NCBI GenBank assembly: GCA_035548175.1
Contig: DASZTO010000053.1
Location: 1 to 64,000, forward strand
From: CALCHA01 sp035548175
Lineage (GTDB): Bacteria > Planctomycetota > Phycisphaerae > WQYP01
DNA length: 64,000 nucleotides
Direction: 5' to 3'
Part shown: positions 18,801-25,119 of the stretch, in pieces
Position numbering within the stretch: the first letter of the stretch is position 1
Layout: each line of letters begins with the position of its first letter
The notes under the pieces: generated by a model
Told to the model about the DNA's origin: nothing
The model's database searches: none
What the model saw: the letters and a program-made list of their open reading frames with translations, nothing else
Program-made: the position numbers and the translations under genes

Positions 18801-19021
18801 GGACGGGGTCGGAGCTGCGGCGGCCGCTGGGGATCGCGATAGTGGGGGGGCTGATTTTTTCGCAGATGCTGACGTTGTACACGACGCCGGTGATTTATCT
18901 GTACCTGGACCGGCTGCGGTTGTGGGTGACGGGGCAGGAGGCGAGCGGCGGGCAGGTTCCTCCGGGCACGCATCACGGGCATGGACAAGGATTTCCAGTG
19001 GGAGCACCGGCACAGGCATGA
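15893..19021 (+). CDS. mdtC: RND multidrug efflux inner-membrane pump, MdtC-like
   Basis: 1042 residues starting at GTG 15893, overlapping the mdtB stop (GTGA). The N-terminus FIHRPVGTSLLTAAIALAGI and LPEVEFPTISVNAGLPGASPETM, TM4 STGFVVDDAIVVVENITR and TM10 GIVKKNAIMMIDFAIELE are diagnostic of the partner subunit of MdtB. It is clearly a paralogue of the preceding gene, colinear throughout, including AYLLGYSLxNL and the TLYTTPVIYL ending. The two subunits are expected to assemble as a heterotrimer. Its stop overlaps the next ATG by four bases. A His/Gly-rich tail (GTHHGHGQG) ends the protein and could bind metal. Confidence 0.94.
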   Translation: MSVSTPFIHRPVGTSLLTAAIALAGILAYFLLPVAPLPEVEFPTISVNAGLPGASPETMASSVATPLERQFGRIAGVTEMTSTSSLGSTSITLQFALDRDINAAARDVQAAINGALGNLPANLPGLPTYRKVNPADSPILMLTLTSGAYDRAHMYDVATTILQQKLSQVDGVGQVSVWGGANPAVRVEINPTALNGRHLSLEDVRAALSAANANRPKGEIQGARLSYSLATTDQLLGAAAYRNLIIGMHNGAPVRVGDVATVVDSTENVQNSALANGKPAVLLAIFRQPEANIIDTVDRVKALLPEFRASIPAAMDLNVVMDRTTTIRASVDDVEFTLLMALLLVVLVVFVFLRDWRSTLIPGVAVPVSLLGTTGAMYLLGYSLDNLSLMALTISTGFVVDDAIVVVENITRHLEAGMKPMAAALRGAREIGFTVMSISISLVAVFIPILLMGGIVGRLFREFAVTLSVAIMMSMIVSLTTTPMMCAILLKHRRPEEHGRIYRFSEWVFDRVLWFYEWSLGWVLRHRLIMLVVTILTIAVTGCLFYVIPKGFFPEQDVGRLGGSVQTDQDASFQSLTKLQEEYARVVGQDPAVDSVMAFANTGGVRFFVSLKPLDERVGVTEVISRLRRKLAGVPGATLYLNAFQDLRIGGRQSRAEYQYALTSDNLQELETWAPKLMERLKTIPGLVDVNSDQQNAGIEAHLEIDRETAARLGISTAAIDSILYDAFGQRQVSTMFTELNQYHVVMEVSPEFSQSPDGFDYTYLKAADGTEVPLSSLVHYSRQATATSIGHQGVFPCITLSFNLLPGVSLGQAVEKIQAAEREMGVPESLHGSFAGTAQAFESSVETLPLLFVAAIVAVYIVLGMLYESLIHPVTILSTLPSAGVGALLALLLFHVDLSLMAAIGIILLIGIVKKNAIMMIDFAIELERREKTSPAEAIYQAALLRFRPILMTTMAALFGGLPLALGTGTGSELRRPLGIAIVGGLIFSQMLTLYTTPVIYLYLDRLRLWVTGQEASGGQVPPGTHHGHGQGFPVGAPAQA

Positions 19022-20595
19022 AAGGCGGAATGGTCGGAATGATGGTTATCAGGGCGACTGGCGTGCGGCGGGGCATGAGCGGGAAGCGGCTTTGCGCGGG
19101 GTCGCTGGCGTTGGTCCTGGGGGCGGCGGCGGCGCTGCTGCCGGCGTGCAAGGTGAGTCCGGACTACAAGAGGCCGCCGCTGAATGTGCCGGGGGAATTC
19201 AAGTCTGCGACGACGATGTCGTCCTCGACGGAGCCGGCGTTCGGTCAGGATTGGTGGGTGGTGTTTGGAGATGCGGAGCTGAACGCGCTGGAAGAGCGGG
19301 CGGTGTATGGGAACCAGAACGTGAAGGCGGCGATGGCGCGGGTGGCGGAGGCGCGGGCGGCGTTGAGGGTGACGCGGAGCCAGTTTTATCCGGTGGTGAC
19401 TGCGGATCCGTCGGTGACGCGATCGCGCGCGGGCGCCGGGCGCAGCGGCAGCGGTGTGACGTCGACGAACATCCGGATACCGTTTGACGTGTCGTATGAG
19501 GTGGACATCTGGGGGCGGATATCGCGGAGCGTGGAGGCGGGCAAGGCGCAGTTGAAGGAGTTCGAGGCGGCGTTCGCGGTGGTGCTGCAGACGCTGGAGG
19601 CGGATGTGGCGTCGGATTATTTTTCGCTGCGTCTGCTGGATCGGCAGAGCGCGATTTTGACGCGCGAGATCGAGGAGTATCGGCGGCAGGAGAATCTGAT
19701 CCAGCAGAAGGTGGATGCGCAGATCGCCAATTCGAAGCTGGATCTGGCGCAGGTGCAGTCGGTGCTGGAGACGACGGTCACGCAGGAGGCGGACCTGCGG
19801 CGGCAGCGGGCGGAGTTTGAGCACGCGATCGCGGTGCTGCTGGGGGTTCCGCCGGCGGAGTTTTCGCTGGAGGTGCGGGAGCAGACGCTGGCGGCGCCGG
19901 GGATACCGGCGGGGCTGCCGGTGGATCTGTTGTATCGGCGGCCGGACGTGGCGGAGGCGGAGCAGGCGCTGATCGCGGCGAACGCGAACGTGGGGGTGGC
20001 GATGGCGAATTTTTATCCGGTGGTGACGCTGACGGGGGCGGCGGGGTTTGAGTCGTTTGATTTGCAGCACGTGGCGAACTGGCAGAGCACGTTCTGGTCG
20101 CTGGGGCCGGACGTATCGATTCCGCTGTTCACCGGCGGGCGGCTGACGGGGCAGTTGCGGCAGGCCAAAGCGACGTATGATGAGATTCTGGCGGATTATC
20201 GGCAGGCGGTACTGACGGCGTTTCAGGATGTGGAGGACAACCTGTCGGACTTGCACCTGCGGGCGGAATCGGAGGCGGCGGCGGAGAAGGCGGTGGCGGC
20301 GGCGAGCGAGTATCGGCGGTTGTCGGACATCGAGTATCGGCAGGGAATCATCGATGCGTTGACGCTGATCGATGCGGACCGGACGCTGCAACAGGCGGAG
20401 ATCACGGAGGCGCAGATCGAGGCGGCGCGGCTGACGTCGACGGTGCTGTTGATCAAGAGTCTGGGCGGGGCGTGGAACGAGGCGGAGCCGACGCGGATGC
20501 CGGTGCCGTTTCCGCCGCCGACGGGGACGGGGCCGATGCCCGAGACGATGCCGTCGATGACGCGGCCGGCAAGCGCGCCGGCGATGGGGGGTTGA
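19018..20595 (+). CDS. RND efflux outer-membrane lipoprotein, NodT/OprM family
   Basis: 525 residues from ATG 19018, which overlaps the mdtC stop (ATGA); an internal start at 19075 (MSGKRLCAG) would also leave the lipoprotein signal intact. The signal ends in a lipobox LLPAC, followed by KVSPDYKRPPLNVPGEF, the conserved N-terminal region of the family. Two OEP repeats (EVDIWGRISRSVEAGKAQL and VSIPLFTGGRLTGQLRQAKATYDE) are visible, as is the interhelical FYPVVTLTGAAGFES. It forms the trimeric TolC-like exit duct, completing the four-gene pump. Typical family length is 450-500; the excess is a Pro/Met-rich tail. Confidence 0.92.
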   Translation: MKGGMVGMMVIRATGVRRGMSGKRLCAGSLALVLGAAAALLPACKVSPDYKRPPLNVPGEFKSATTMSSSTEPAFGQDWWVVFGDAELNALEERAVYGNQNVKAAMARVAEARAALRVTRSQFYPVVTADPSVTRSRAGAGRSGSGVTSTNIRIPFDVSYEVDIWGRISRSVEAGKAQLKEFEAAFAVVLQTLEADVASDYFSLRLLDRQSAILTREIEEYRRQENLIQQKVDAQIANSKLDLAQVQSVLETTVTQEADLRRQRAEFEHAIAVLLGVPPAEFSLEVREQTLAAPGIPAGLPVDLLYRRPDVAEAEQALIAANANVGVAMANFYPVVTLTGAAGFESFDLQHVANWQSTFWSLGPDVSIPLFTGGRLTGQLRQAKATYDEILADYRQAVLTAFQDVEDNLSDLHLRAESEAAAEKAVAAASEYRRLSDIEYRQGIIDALTLIDADRTLQQAEITEAQIEAARLTSTVLLIKSLGGAWNEAEPTRMPVPFPPPTGTGPMPETMPSMTRPASAPAMGG

Positions 20596-20778
20596 GGGGA
20601 CGGGGCGGCGGAGGTGTTGGCTGATAATTCGCGAGGGTCCGGGGAGTGCGGCGGCAATGGCAGAGGCGGGTGCGCGCGGGGGCTGGAGAGGGCGGGCGTG
20701 GGGGATAGTTCTTGCAAGGGGGGGGAGGGGCCGGTAGTCTTAGCGCATCCCATTCTGCATGTTGACAGGCACTTGTGC

Positions 20779-21567
20779 ATGATCGAAGCCGTCCTATTTG
20801 ATTTAGGCGACACCCTGATTGACTTTGGCGTTGGCCGGCGGGAGGCGGAGGTGCTGTTTCGTCGTGGCGCGCGGCTGACGTACGAGCACCTGGCGGCGCG
20901 GGGGTTGCGGGTGCCGAGTTTTGATGTGTATTTCACCGCGCATTACGGCCGGATGCGGCGGGCGTATGTGTGGTCAAAGGTGTCGCGGCGGGACTTTTCG
21001 TACGCGCGGGTGCTGGGGGCGGCGGCGCGGGCGCTGCGGTTGCCGTTGACGGATGGGGATTTGCACGATCTGGCGGGGCTGTGGTATCGGCCGATCTGTG
21101 CGACATCGCACACGGATCCGGGCGTGCGGCACATGCTGGAGCAGTTGCGTCGTGCGGGGACGAAGCTGGGGATTGTGTCGAACACGCTGGTGCCGGCGCA
21201 TTGCCTGGATCAGCATCTGGAGGAGGAGGGGCTGCTGGAGTATTTTCCGGTGCGGGTGTATTCGTCGGCGGTGCGGTATCGGAAGCCGCATGCGCGGATT
21301 TTCGAGATGGCGTTGGCGCAGATCGGGACGCCGGCGTCGCGGACGGTGTTCATCGGGGATTTGCTGGCGACGGATATTTTCGGGGCGAAGCGTGCGGGGA
21401 TGCGGACGATCTGGAAGCCGGCGCGGAACAAGCCGTTTGCGAAGGCGCCCGATGCGCCGCATCGGCGTGCGCCGGATGTGGTGATACCGAAGGTGACGCA
21501 TTTGCCCGAGGCGCTGCGGCAGTTCGGGTGGCGGCCGACGCGTGTGCGGGAGACGGCGGTGGCGTGA
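20779..21567 (+). CDS. HAD-superfamily phosphatase
   Basis: 262 residues. Motif I is FDLGDTLIDF with nucleophile D8 and acid D10; motif II is KLGIVSNTLVP, motif III lysine in RYRKPHARIFEMAL, and motif IV FIGDLLATDIFGAKRAG. A four-helix cap sits between motifs I and II, so it belongs to subfamily I. It hydrolyses a phosphomonoester in the cytoplasm; the substrate cannot be predicted. The start at 20779 puts motif I at the N-terminus as usual; longer in-frame extensions to 20614 are Gly-rich non-homologous sequence. It stands alone, 183 bases after the efflux operon. Confidence 0.88.
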   Translation: MIEAVLFDLGDTLIDFGVGRREAEVLFRRGARLTYEHLAARGLRVPSFDVYFTAHYGRMRRAYVWSKVSRRDFSYARVLGAAARALRLPLTDGDLHDLAGLWYRPICATSHTDPGVRHMLEQLRRAGTKLGIVSNTLVPAHCLDQHLEEEGLLEYFPVRVYSSAVRYRKPHARIFEMALAQIGTPASRTVFIGDLLATDIFGAKRAGMRTIWKPARNKPFAKAPDAPHRRAPDVVIPKVTHLPEALRQFGWRPTRVRETAVA

Positions 21568-22021
21568 GGGGAAGTGTCCATAACGGGCGGGGACCGGCAC
21601 GGACGACGTAAATGGCCACGAAAAGCATGGCGCGGCGAGGGCCGCAACCAAAAGAGGCGGCGCTGTGCTTGGGCGAGCGTCCCGGGGTCTTCAACGCGGA
21701 GGGCGCGGAGAACGCGGAGGGCGCGGAGGGACGACGATGGCCTCCCCCCACCCCGAGACGACGAGGTAAAGTGGCCGCGAAAGGCACGAAAAACACGAAA
21801 AGTTGTGATCTGAAAATCTTCTTAGGGCGCGAAGACTTGGCGCGATAGTCGTACGAAAAGCACGCAACGGGCGATTGGTGGCGGGGTGAAGTAGATGTTT
21901 CACGTCGGTGGATTCGCGCTTCACGGGTCCGGTGAAGCGTGCGGATTTGGATGGGGTGGTGTTGGCGATTTACTGGCCGCTGGGGCGGGTGCGGTTTTTT
22001 CGGTAGCGGCGAGCGGTGGGA
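21568..22021. other. intergenic region rich in dispersed low-complexity repeats
   Basis: No gene. The stretch holds several words of the kind scattered in planctomycete genomes: GTAAATGGCCACGAAAAGC (about 21609), a tandem of CGCGGAGGG / GCGGAGAA (21697-21730), GTGGCCGCGAAAGGCACGAAAAACACGAAAAG (about 21772-21803) and TACGAAAAGCACGC (21853-21866). The minus-strand FGGY gene ends at 22022. I see no terminator hairpin. Confidence 0.6.
21609..21866. repeat. cluster of CACGAAAA and CGCGGAG word repeats
   Basis: Four patches of the CACGAAAA family (near 21615, 21772-21803, 21853) and one five-unit CGCGGAGG/GCGGAGAAC patch (21697-21730). Related CACGAAAA patches flank the other side of the FGGY gene (23390-23433), so that gene is bracketed by the same repeat family. 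Confidence 0.6.
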
Positions 22022-23377
22022 TCAGAGGGATTCGGCGAGGTGGACGAGGCCGCGGATGCCGTCGCCGGGGAGGCGGGTAAAGGTGTGGTGTTGGCGGGGG
22101 GAATTCCAGGCGGCGTGCATGGCAGCGGCGAGATCGGAGGCGCCGCCCATTTCGTAGACGCGCTTCTGGAGGGGGTGGAGGTTGGCGAGCATTTCGATGT
22201 TGTGGCGGCTTTCGGAGAGGAGGCCGCGGAGGATGGCCTGGAGAAACTGGTCGCGCGTGGCGCTCAGGGTGATGCGATCGAAGGCGGCGCCGATGGGGGC
22301 GTCGGGAGCGGGGATGGCGGCGCGGTCGCCGGCGAAGGCGGGGAGGCAGCGCGGGGCGAGGGGATCGGGCGGAGAGGAGGCGGCGGTGCGGCAGGCGCGG
22401 CGGAGGGCGGCGAACCATTGGGGGTCGGAGAGATCGCGGAACAATTCGCGGCGGGCCCAGGCGGTGGCGCTGCCGGCGGCGGCGATGGTGCGGACGGCGA
22501 GCCAGGTGGCGCGGGTGGCGAAGGGTCCGTTGGGACGTCCGACGCCGACGGGGCGGGTGAGGATGCCCTCGGCGGGTGCGGGCGAGGTGAGCGAGAGGGC
22601 GAGGACGTCGGTGGAGCCGGCGTTGTGGGAGAGTTGGCCGGGGCGCATGGGGGTTTGGATGACGGCGGCGGAGGTATCGACGAAGCCGCCGGTGACGGGG
22701 GTGCCGGGGGTGAGACCGAGGCGGCGGGCGGCGGCGGGGGTGAGGCGGCCGGAGATTTCGTCGGCCCAGGCGAGGCGCGGGAGAGAGGCGGGGCGGATGC
22801 CGACGGCATGGCAGGCGGCGGGATCCCAGGAGAAATCGGTAATGCGGCAGAGGCCCAAGAAGACGGCGTTGGAAGGATCGATGACCCATTGGCCGGTGAG
22901 GTGGTGGGCGATGAGGCTGGAGAGTTGTCCGGCGCGGGCGTCATTTTTGAGGAGGGCGGGTTGATGTTGGGCGAGCCAGGCGAGGGTGGAGGCGCCGATG
23001 CCGCCGGGATAGGGGAGGTTGCCGAGGCGTGAGAGCCAGGTGCGTTTGGGGAGGCGGGCGAGGAGTTGGCGGGCGGTGTCGGTGGAGCGGCGGTCCTGGT
23101 GGGTGATGATGGGGGTGCGCGGGCGGCCGGCGGGGTCGGTGACGATGACGCCGCTGGAGAAGGTGCCGTAGGCGATGATGTCGACAGCCCCCCTGCCGGC
23201 GGTGGCTTCGCGGGCGGCTTTGGCGAGGGCGCTGAGGAGGCGCGTGGGATCGACCTCGACGCGCGGGCCATCGAAATGGGTGGGGTAGGCGGCCTTGGCG
23301 CGGGCGGCGAAGCGGCAGCCATCCCAGTAGCCGGCTTTGACGGAGGAGGAACCGCTGTCGAGGGCGAGGATGCGCAT
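22022..23377 (-). CDS. FGGY-family carbohydrate kinase
   Basis: 451 residues. It phosphorylates a sugar or polyol with ATP in the cytoplasm. The N-terminal phosphate-1 loop is LALDSGSSSVKAGYW (4-18), the substrate region has YGTFSSGVIVTDPAG and ITHQDRRS, and the C-terminal ATPase half contains GLTPGTPVTGGFVDTSAAV and HNAGSTDVLAL. It is shorter than xylulokinase or glycerokinase (about 490-500) and does not match one subgroup clearly, so substrate is left open. It is monocistronic and bracketed by dispersed repeats. A TATTTA box on the minus strand (23392-23397) lies about 15 bases before the start. Confidence 0.85.
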   Translation of the reverse strand: MRILALDSGSSSVKAGYWDGCRFAARAKAAYPTHFDGPRVEVDPTRLLSALAKAAREATAGRGAVDIIAYGTFSSGVIVTDPAGRPRTPIITHQDRRSTDTARQLLARLPKRTWLSRLGNLPYPGGIGASTLAWLAQHQPALLKNDARAGQLSSLIAHHLTGQWVIDPSNAVFLGLCRITDFSWDPAACHAVGIRPASLPRLAWADEISGRLTPAAARRLGLTPGTPVTGGFVDTSAAVIQTPMRPGQLSHNAGSTDVLALSLTSPAPAEGILTRPVGVGRPNGPFATRATWLAVRTIAAAGSATAWARRELFRDLSDPQWFAALRRACRTAASSPPDPLAPRCLPAFAGDRAAIPAPDAPIGAAFDRITLSATRDQFLQAILRGLLSESRHNIEMLANLHPLQKRVYEMGGASDLAAAMHAAWNSPRQHHTFTRLPGDGIRGLVHLAESL

Positions 23378-23389
23378 GGTTGCTCAGCG

Positions 23390-23480
23390 ACGGTAAATAG
23401 CCACGAAAAACACGCAAGACACGAAAAGACGACGGGGACTTTCCACAAATGGCCACAAATGCGCACGAATGCCGTGTGTT
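23390..23480. repeat. dispersed CACGAAAA / CACAAATG repeats upstream of the FGGY kinase
   Basis: Contains TAAATAGCCACGAAAAAC, then CACGCAAGACACGAAAAGAC and TTCCACAAATGGCCACAAAT followed by GCGCACGAATGCC. The words recur in the 21.6-21.9 kb cluster. The rest of the gap to 23619 is AT-richer unique DNA with no recognised feature. Confidence 0.6.
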
Positions 23481-23619
23481 GTGATGCGCGTTGCGGTCGC
23501 GCGGCGCCTTTCCGGAAAATTGGTTGCTTTTGGTACTTTTTTCTCTCGACAGTTGGGACGGGCGAACTGTGAAAACCTAGTTGCAGTGATTTGCGTAGAT
23601 TTGTGGATAATTTTCGTCG

Positions 23620-24048
23620 TCAGGGGGATGATTTGATGGGGGCGGGTCCGGGTTCGACGTTGCTCGGGGAGATGCCGGGGGGCAGGACGCTGGAGAAGCG
23701 GGCGGATTCGGCGAACATCTGGTCGCCGCGCATGTGACCTTCGACATGGACGGGCATGTAGCGATCGAGTTTGTCGAGGGTGGTGGGATGATTGTCGAGA
23801 TAGAACCTGGTGTTGACGTCGTATTTGACCTCGACGATGTTGGGGATGGCGGCTTGGCCGCCGATGCTTTTGGGGTTGTTATTTTCGCTGATGATCATGG
23901 TGGAGGTGGTGAAGCGGAGGCTGATGATGTTGCCGGAGAAGGAGCGGTAGTCAGGATCGTTGGGGCGGGCGGAGGAGGCGGCGTGGTGGGAGGCGCAGGC
24001 GGCGAGGAGGAGGGGTAAGGCGAGGAGCGCGAGAGCGGGTCGGGGCAT
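23620..24048 (-). CDS. small lipoprotein of unknown function
   Basis: 142 residues from ATG 24048, whose A is shared with the last base of the miaA stop (TGATG overlap), indicating translational coupling. The signal MPRPALALLALPLLLAACAS ends in a lipobox LAAC. The mature domain (FSGNIISLRFTTSTMIISEN, VKYDVNTRFYLDN, MPVHVEGHMRGDQMFAESARF) has alternating beta pattern like the OB/SH3-like DUF5666-type proteins; this resemblance is by eye only. It is probably anchored to a membrane leaflet in the envelope. A frame upstream of 24048 is open to 24456 but overlaps miaA and is Arg/Pro-rich shadow. Confidence 0.75.
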   Translation of the reverse strand: MPRPALALLALPLLLAACASHHAASSARPNDPDYRSFSGNIISLRFTTSTMIISENNNPKSIGGQAAIPNIVEVKYDVNTRFYLDNHPTTLDKLDRYMPVHVEGHMRGDQMFAESARFSSVLPPGISPSNVEPGPAPIKSSP

Positions 24049-24992
24049 CAGGGTTCTCCTGCGAGAGGGAGGGCTCGTTCGAGAAGCGCGTCTGTGGAGG
24101 CATCTTCGGGAGCGTCGAGCCAGTGTACAGCGCTTTGCGCCGGCGGCCAGCGTTTGAGCCAGGTGCGTTGCATTTTGGCGAGGTGGCGGGTTTGGATTTT
24201 GATTTGCTCGACGGCGTCTTCGAGAGCTTGCGGCGTCTGGCGGCCGGCGAAGTAGGCGAGGAGTTCCTTGTAGCCGACGGCGCTGGCGGCTTCGGGAGAA
24301 AAGCCGCGCGGGTCCTGGCGGAGGCGGTCGACTTCCTCGAGCAGGCCGGAAGCCATCATGGTTTTGACGCGGGCGTTGATGCGGCGGTTGAGGGCGTCCT
24401 TGTCGCGGCGGATGCCGAGGTAGCGGGCGCGGAGTTGCGGGTGTTCGGCGGCCCACTGGGTTTGCAGGGTGGTGATGGGGGTGCCGGTGAGCTGATAAAC
24501 CTCGAGGGCGCGGACGATGCGGCGGAGGTCGTTGGGGTGGATGCGCGTGGCGGCGGCGGGATCGATGGAGGCGAGTTGCTGGTGCAGAGCGGCGCTGCCT
24601 TCGGTGTGGGCGCGGGCGTGGAGGGTGGCGCGGATGTGGGGATCGGCGCTGGGGCCTTCGAAGAGGCCTTCGATGAGGGCGCGGAGGTAGAGGATGGTGC
24701 CGCCGATGAGGATGAGGGGGCGGTTTTCTCTTGCGGCGGCATCGATGTGCGGGCGGGCTTCGGCGGCGAAGCGGGCGGCGGAGTAGGTATCCCAGGGGTC
24801 GGCGACGTCGATCATGAGGTGGGGGATGCGGGCGCGGGTTTCGGGGGAGGGCTTGGCGGTGCCGATGTCCATGCCGCGGTAGACCTGCATGGAATCGACG
24901 GCGAGGAGTATGGCGCCGGTGCGCGCGGCGAGGGCTTCGGCGAGGTCGGACTTGCCGGAGGCGGTGCAGCCGAGGATGACGAGGGGGGGCAT
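24048..24992 (-). CDS. miaA: tRNA dimethylallyltransferase
   Basis: 314 residues, normal length. It transfers a dimethylallyl group to N6 of A37 in tRNAs that read UNN codons. The P-loop is GCTASGKSDL (8-17), followed by the substrate motif DSMQVYRGMDIGTAKP and HLMIDVADPWDTYSAARF. The swinging region GGTILYLRALIEGLF and LRRIVRALEVYQLTG are also present. The order is miaA then the lipoprotein gene, overlapping by one base. The gene lies in a + strand G-rich block, so its own codons end preferentially in C. Confidence 0.95.
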   Translation of the reverse strand: MPPLVILGCTASGKSDLAEALAARTGAILLAVDSMQVYRGMDIGTAKPSPETRARIPHLMIDVADPWDTYSAARFAAEARPHIDAAARENRPLILIGGTILYLRALIEGLFEGPSADPHIRATLHARAHTEGSAALHQQLASIDPAAATRIHPNDLRRIVRALEVYQLTGTPITTLQTQWAAEHPQLRARYLGIRRDKDALNRRINARVKTMMASGLLEEVDRLRQDPRGFSPEAASAVGYKELLAYFAGRQTPQALEDAVEQIKIQTRHLAKMQRTWLKRWPPAQSAVHWLDAPEDASTDALLERALPLAGEP

Positions 24993-25005
24993 GGGAGGGG
25001 CCAGT

Positions 25006-25033
25006 AGTCAGTAGTCAGAAGTCAGAAGTCAGG
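25006..25033. repeat. tandem heptanucleotide AGTCAGN x4
   Basis: Four consecutive 7-mers: AGTCAGT, AGTCAGA, AGTCAGA, AGTCAGG. It lies between miaA and the histidine kinase, about 40 bases ahead of the kinase -10 box. The same heptamer is repeated four times inside the mutS reading frame at 29543-29570. Confidence 0.85.
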
Positions 25034-25070
25034 GGTCGGTGCGCTGGTGCGACACGCGTGGGATGGAACG

Positions 25071-25076
25071 TATACT
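25071..25076 (+). promoter_or_regulatory. -10 box (TATACT) of the hybrid kinase gene
   Basis: TATACT at 25071-25076; no good -35 hexamer is seen (TGCGAC lies at 17-bp spacing). If used, transcription starts near 25083, which makes the in-frame start codons at 25039 and 25063 untenable and favours 25120. Confidence 0.45.
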
Positions 25077-25119
25077 AGGGGTACAGTTGAGTAAAGCGTC
25101 GATGGAGCAGGGTGCAGGT

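Noticed and set aside
12647..20391. Long antisense and alternate-frame open frames across the RND efflux operon (for example 15560-18988 and 13149-15359 on the minus strand, 1142 and 736 codons)
   Set aside because: They are Arg/His/Gln-rich mirror images of the G-rich RND genes, with no ribosome binding site or recognisable domain; stop codons are rare by composition.
25039..25119. Upstream start codons for the hybrid histidine kinase (25039, 25063)
   Set aside because: They lie upstream of, or within, the TATACT box and have no ribosome binding site.
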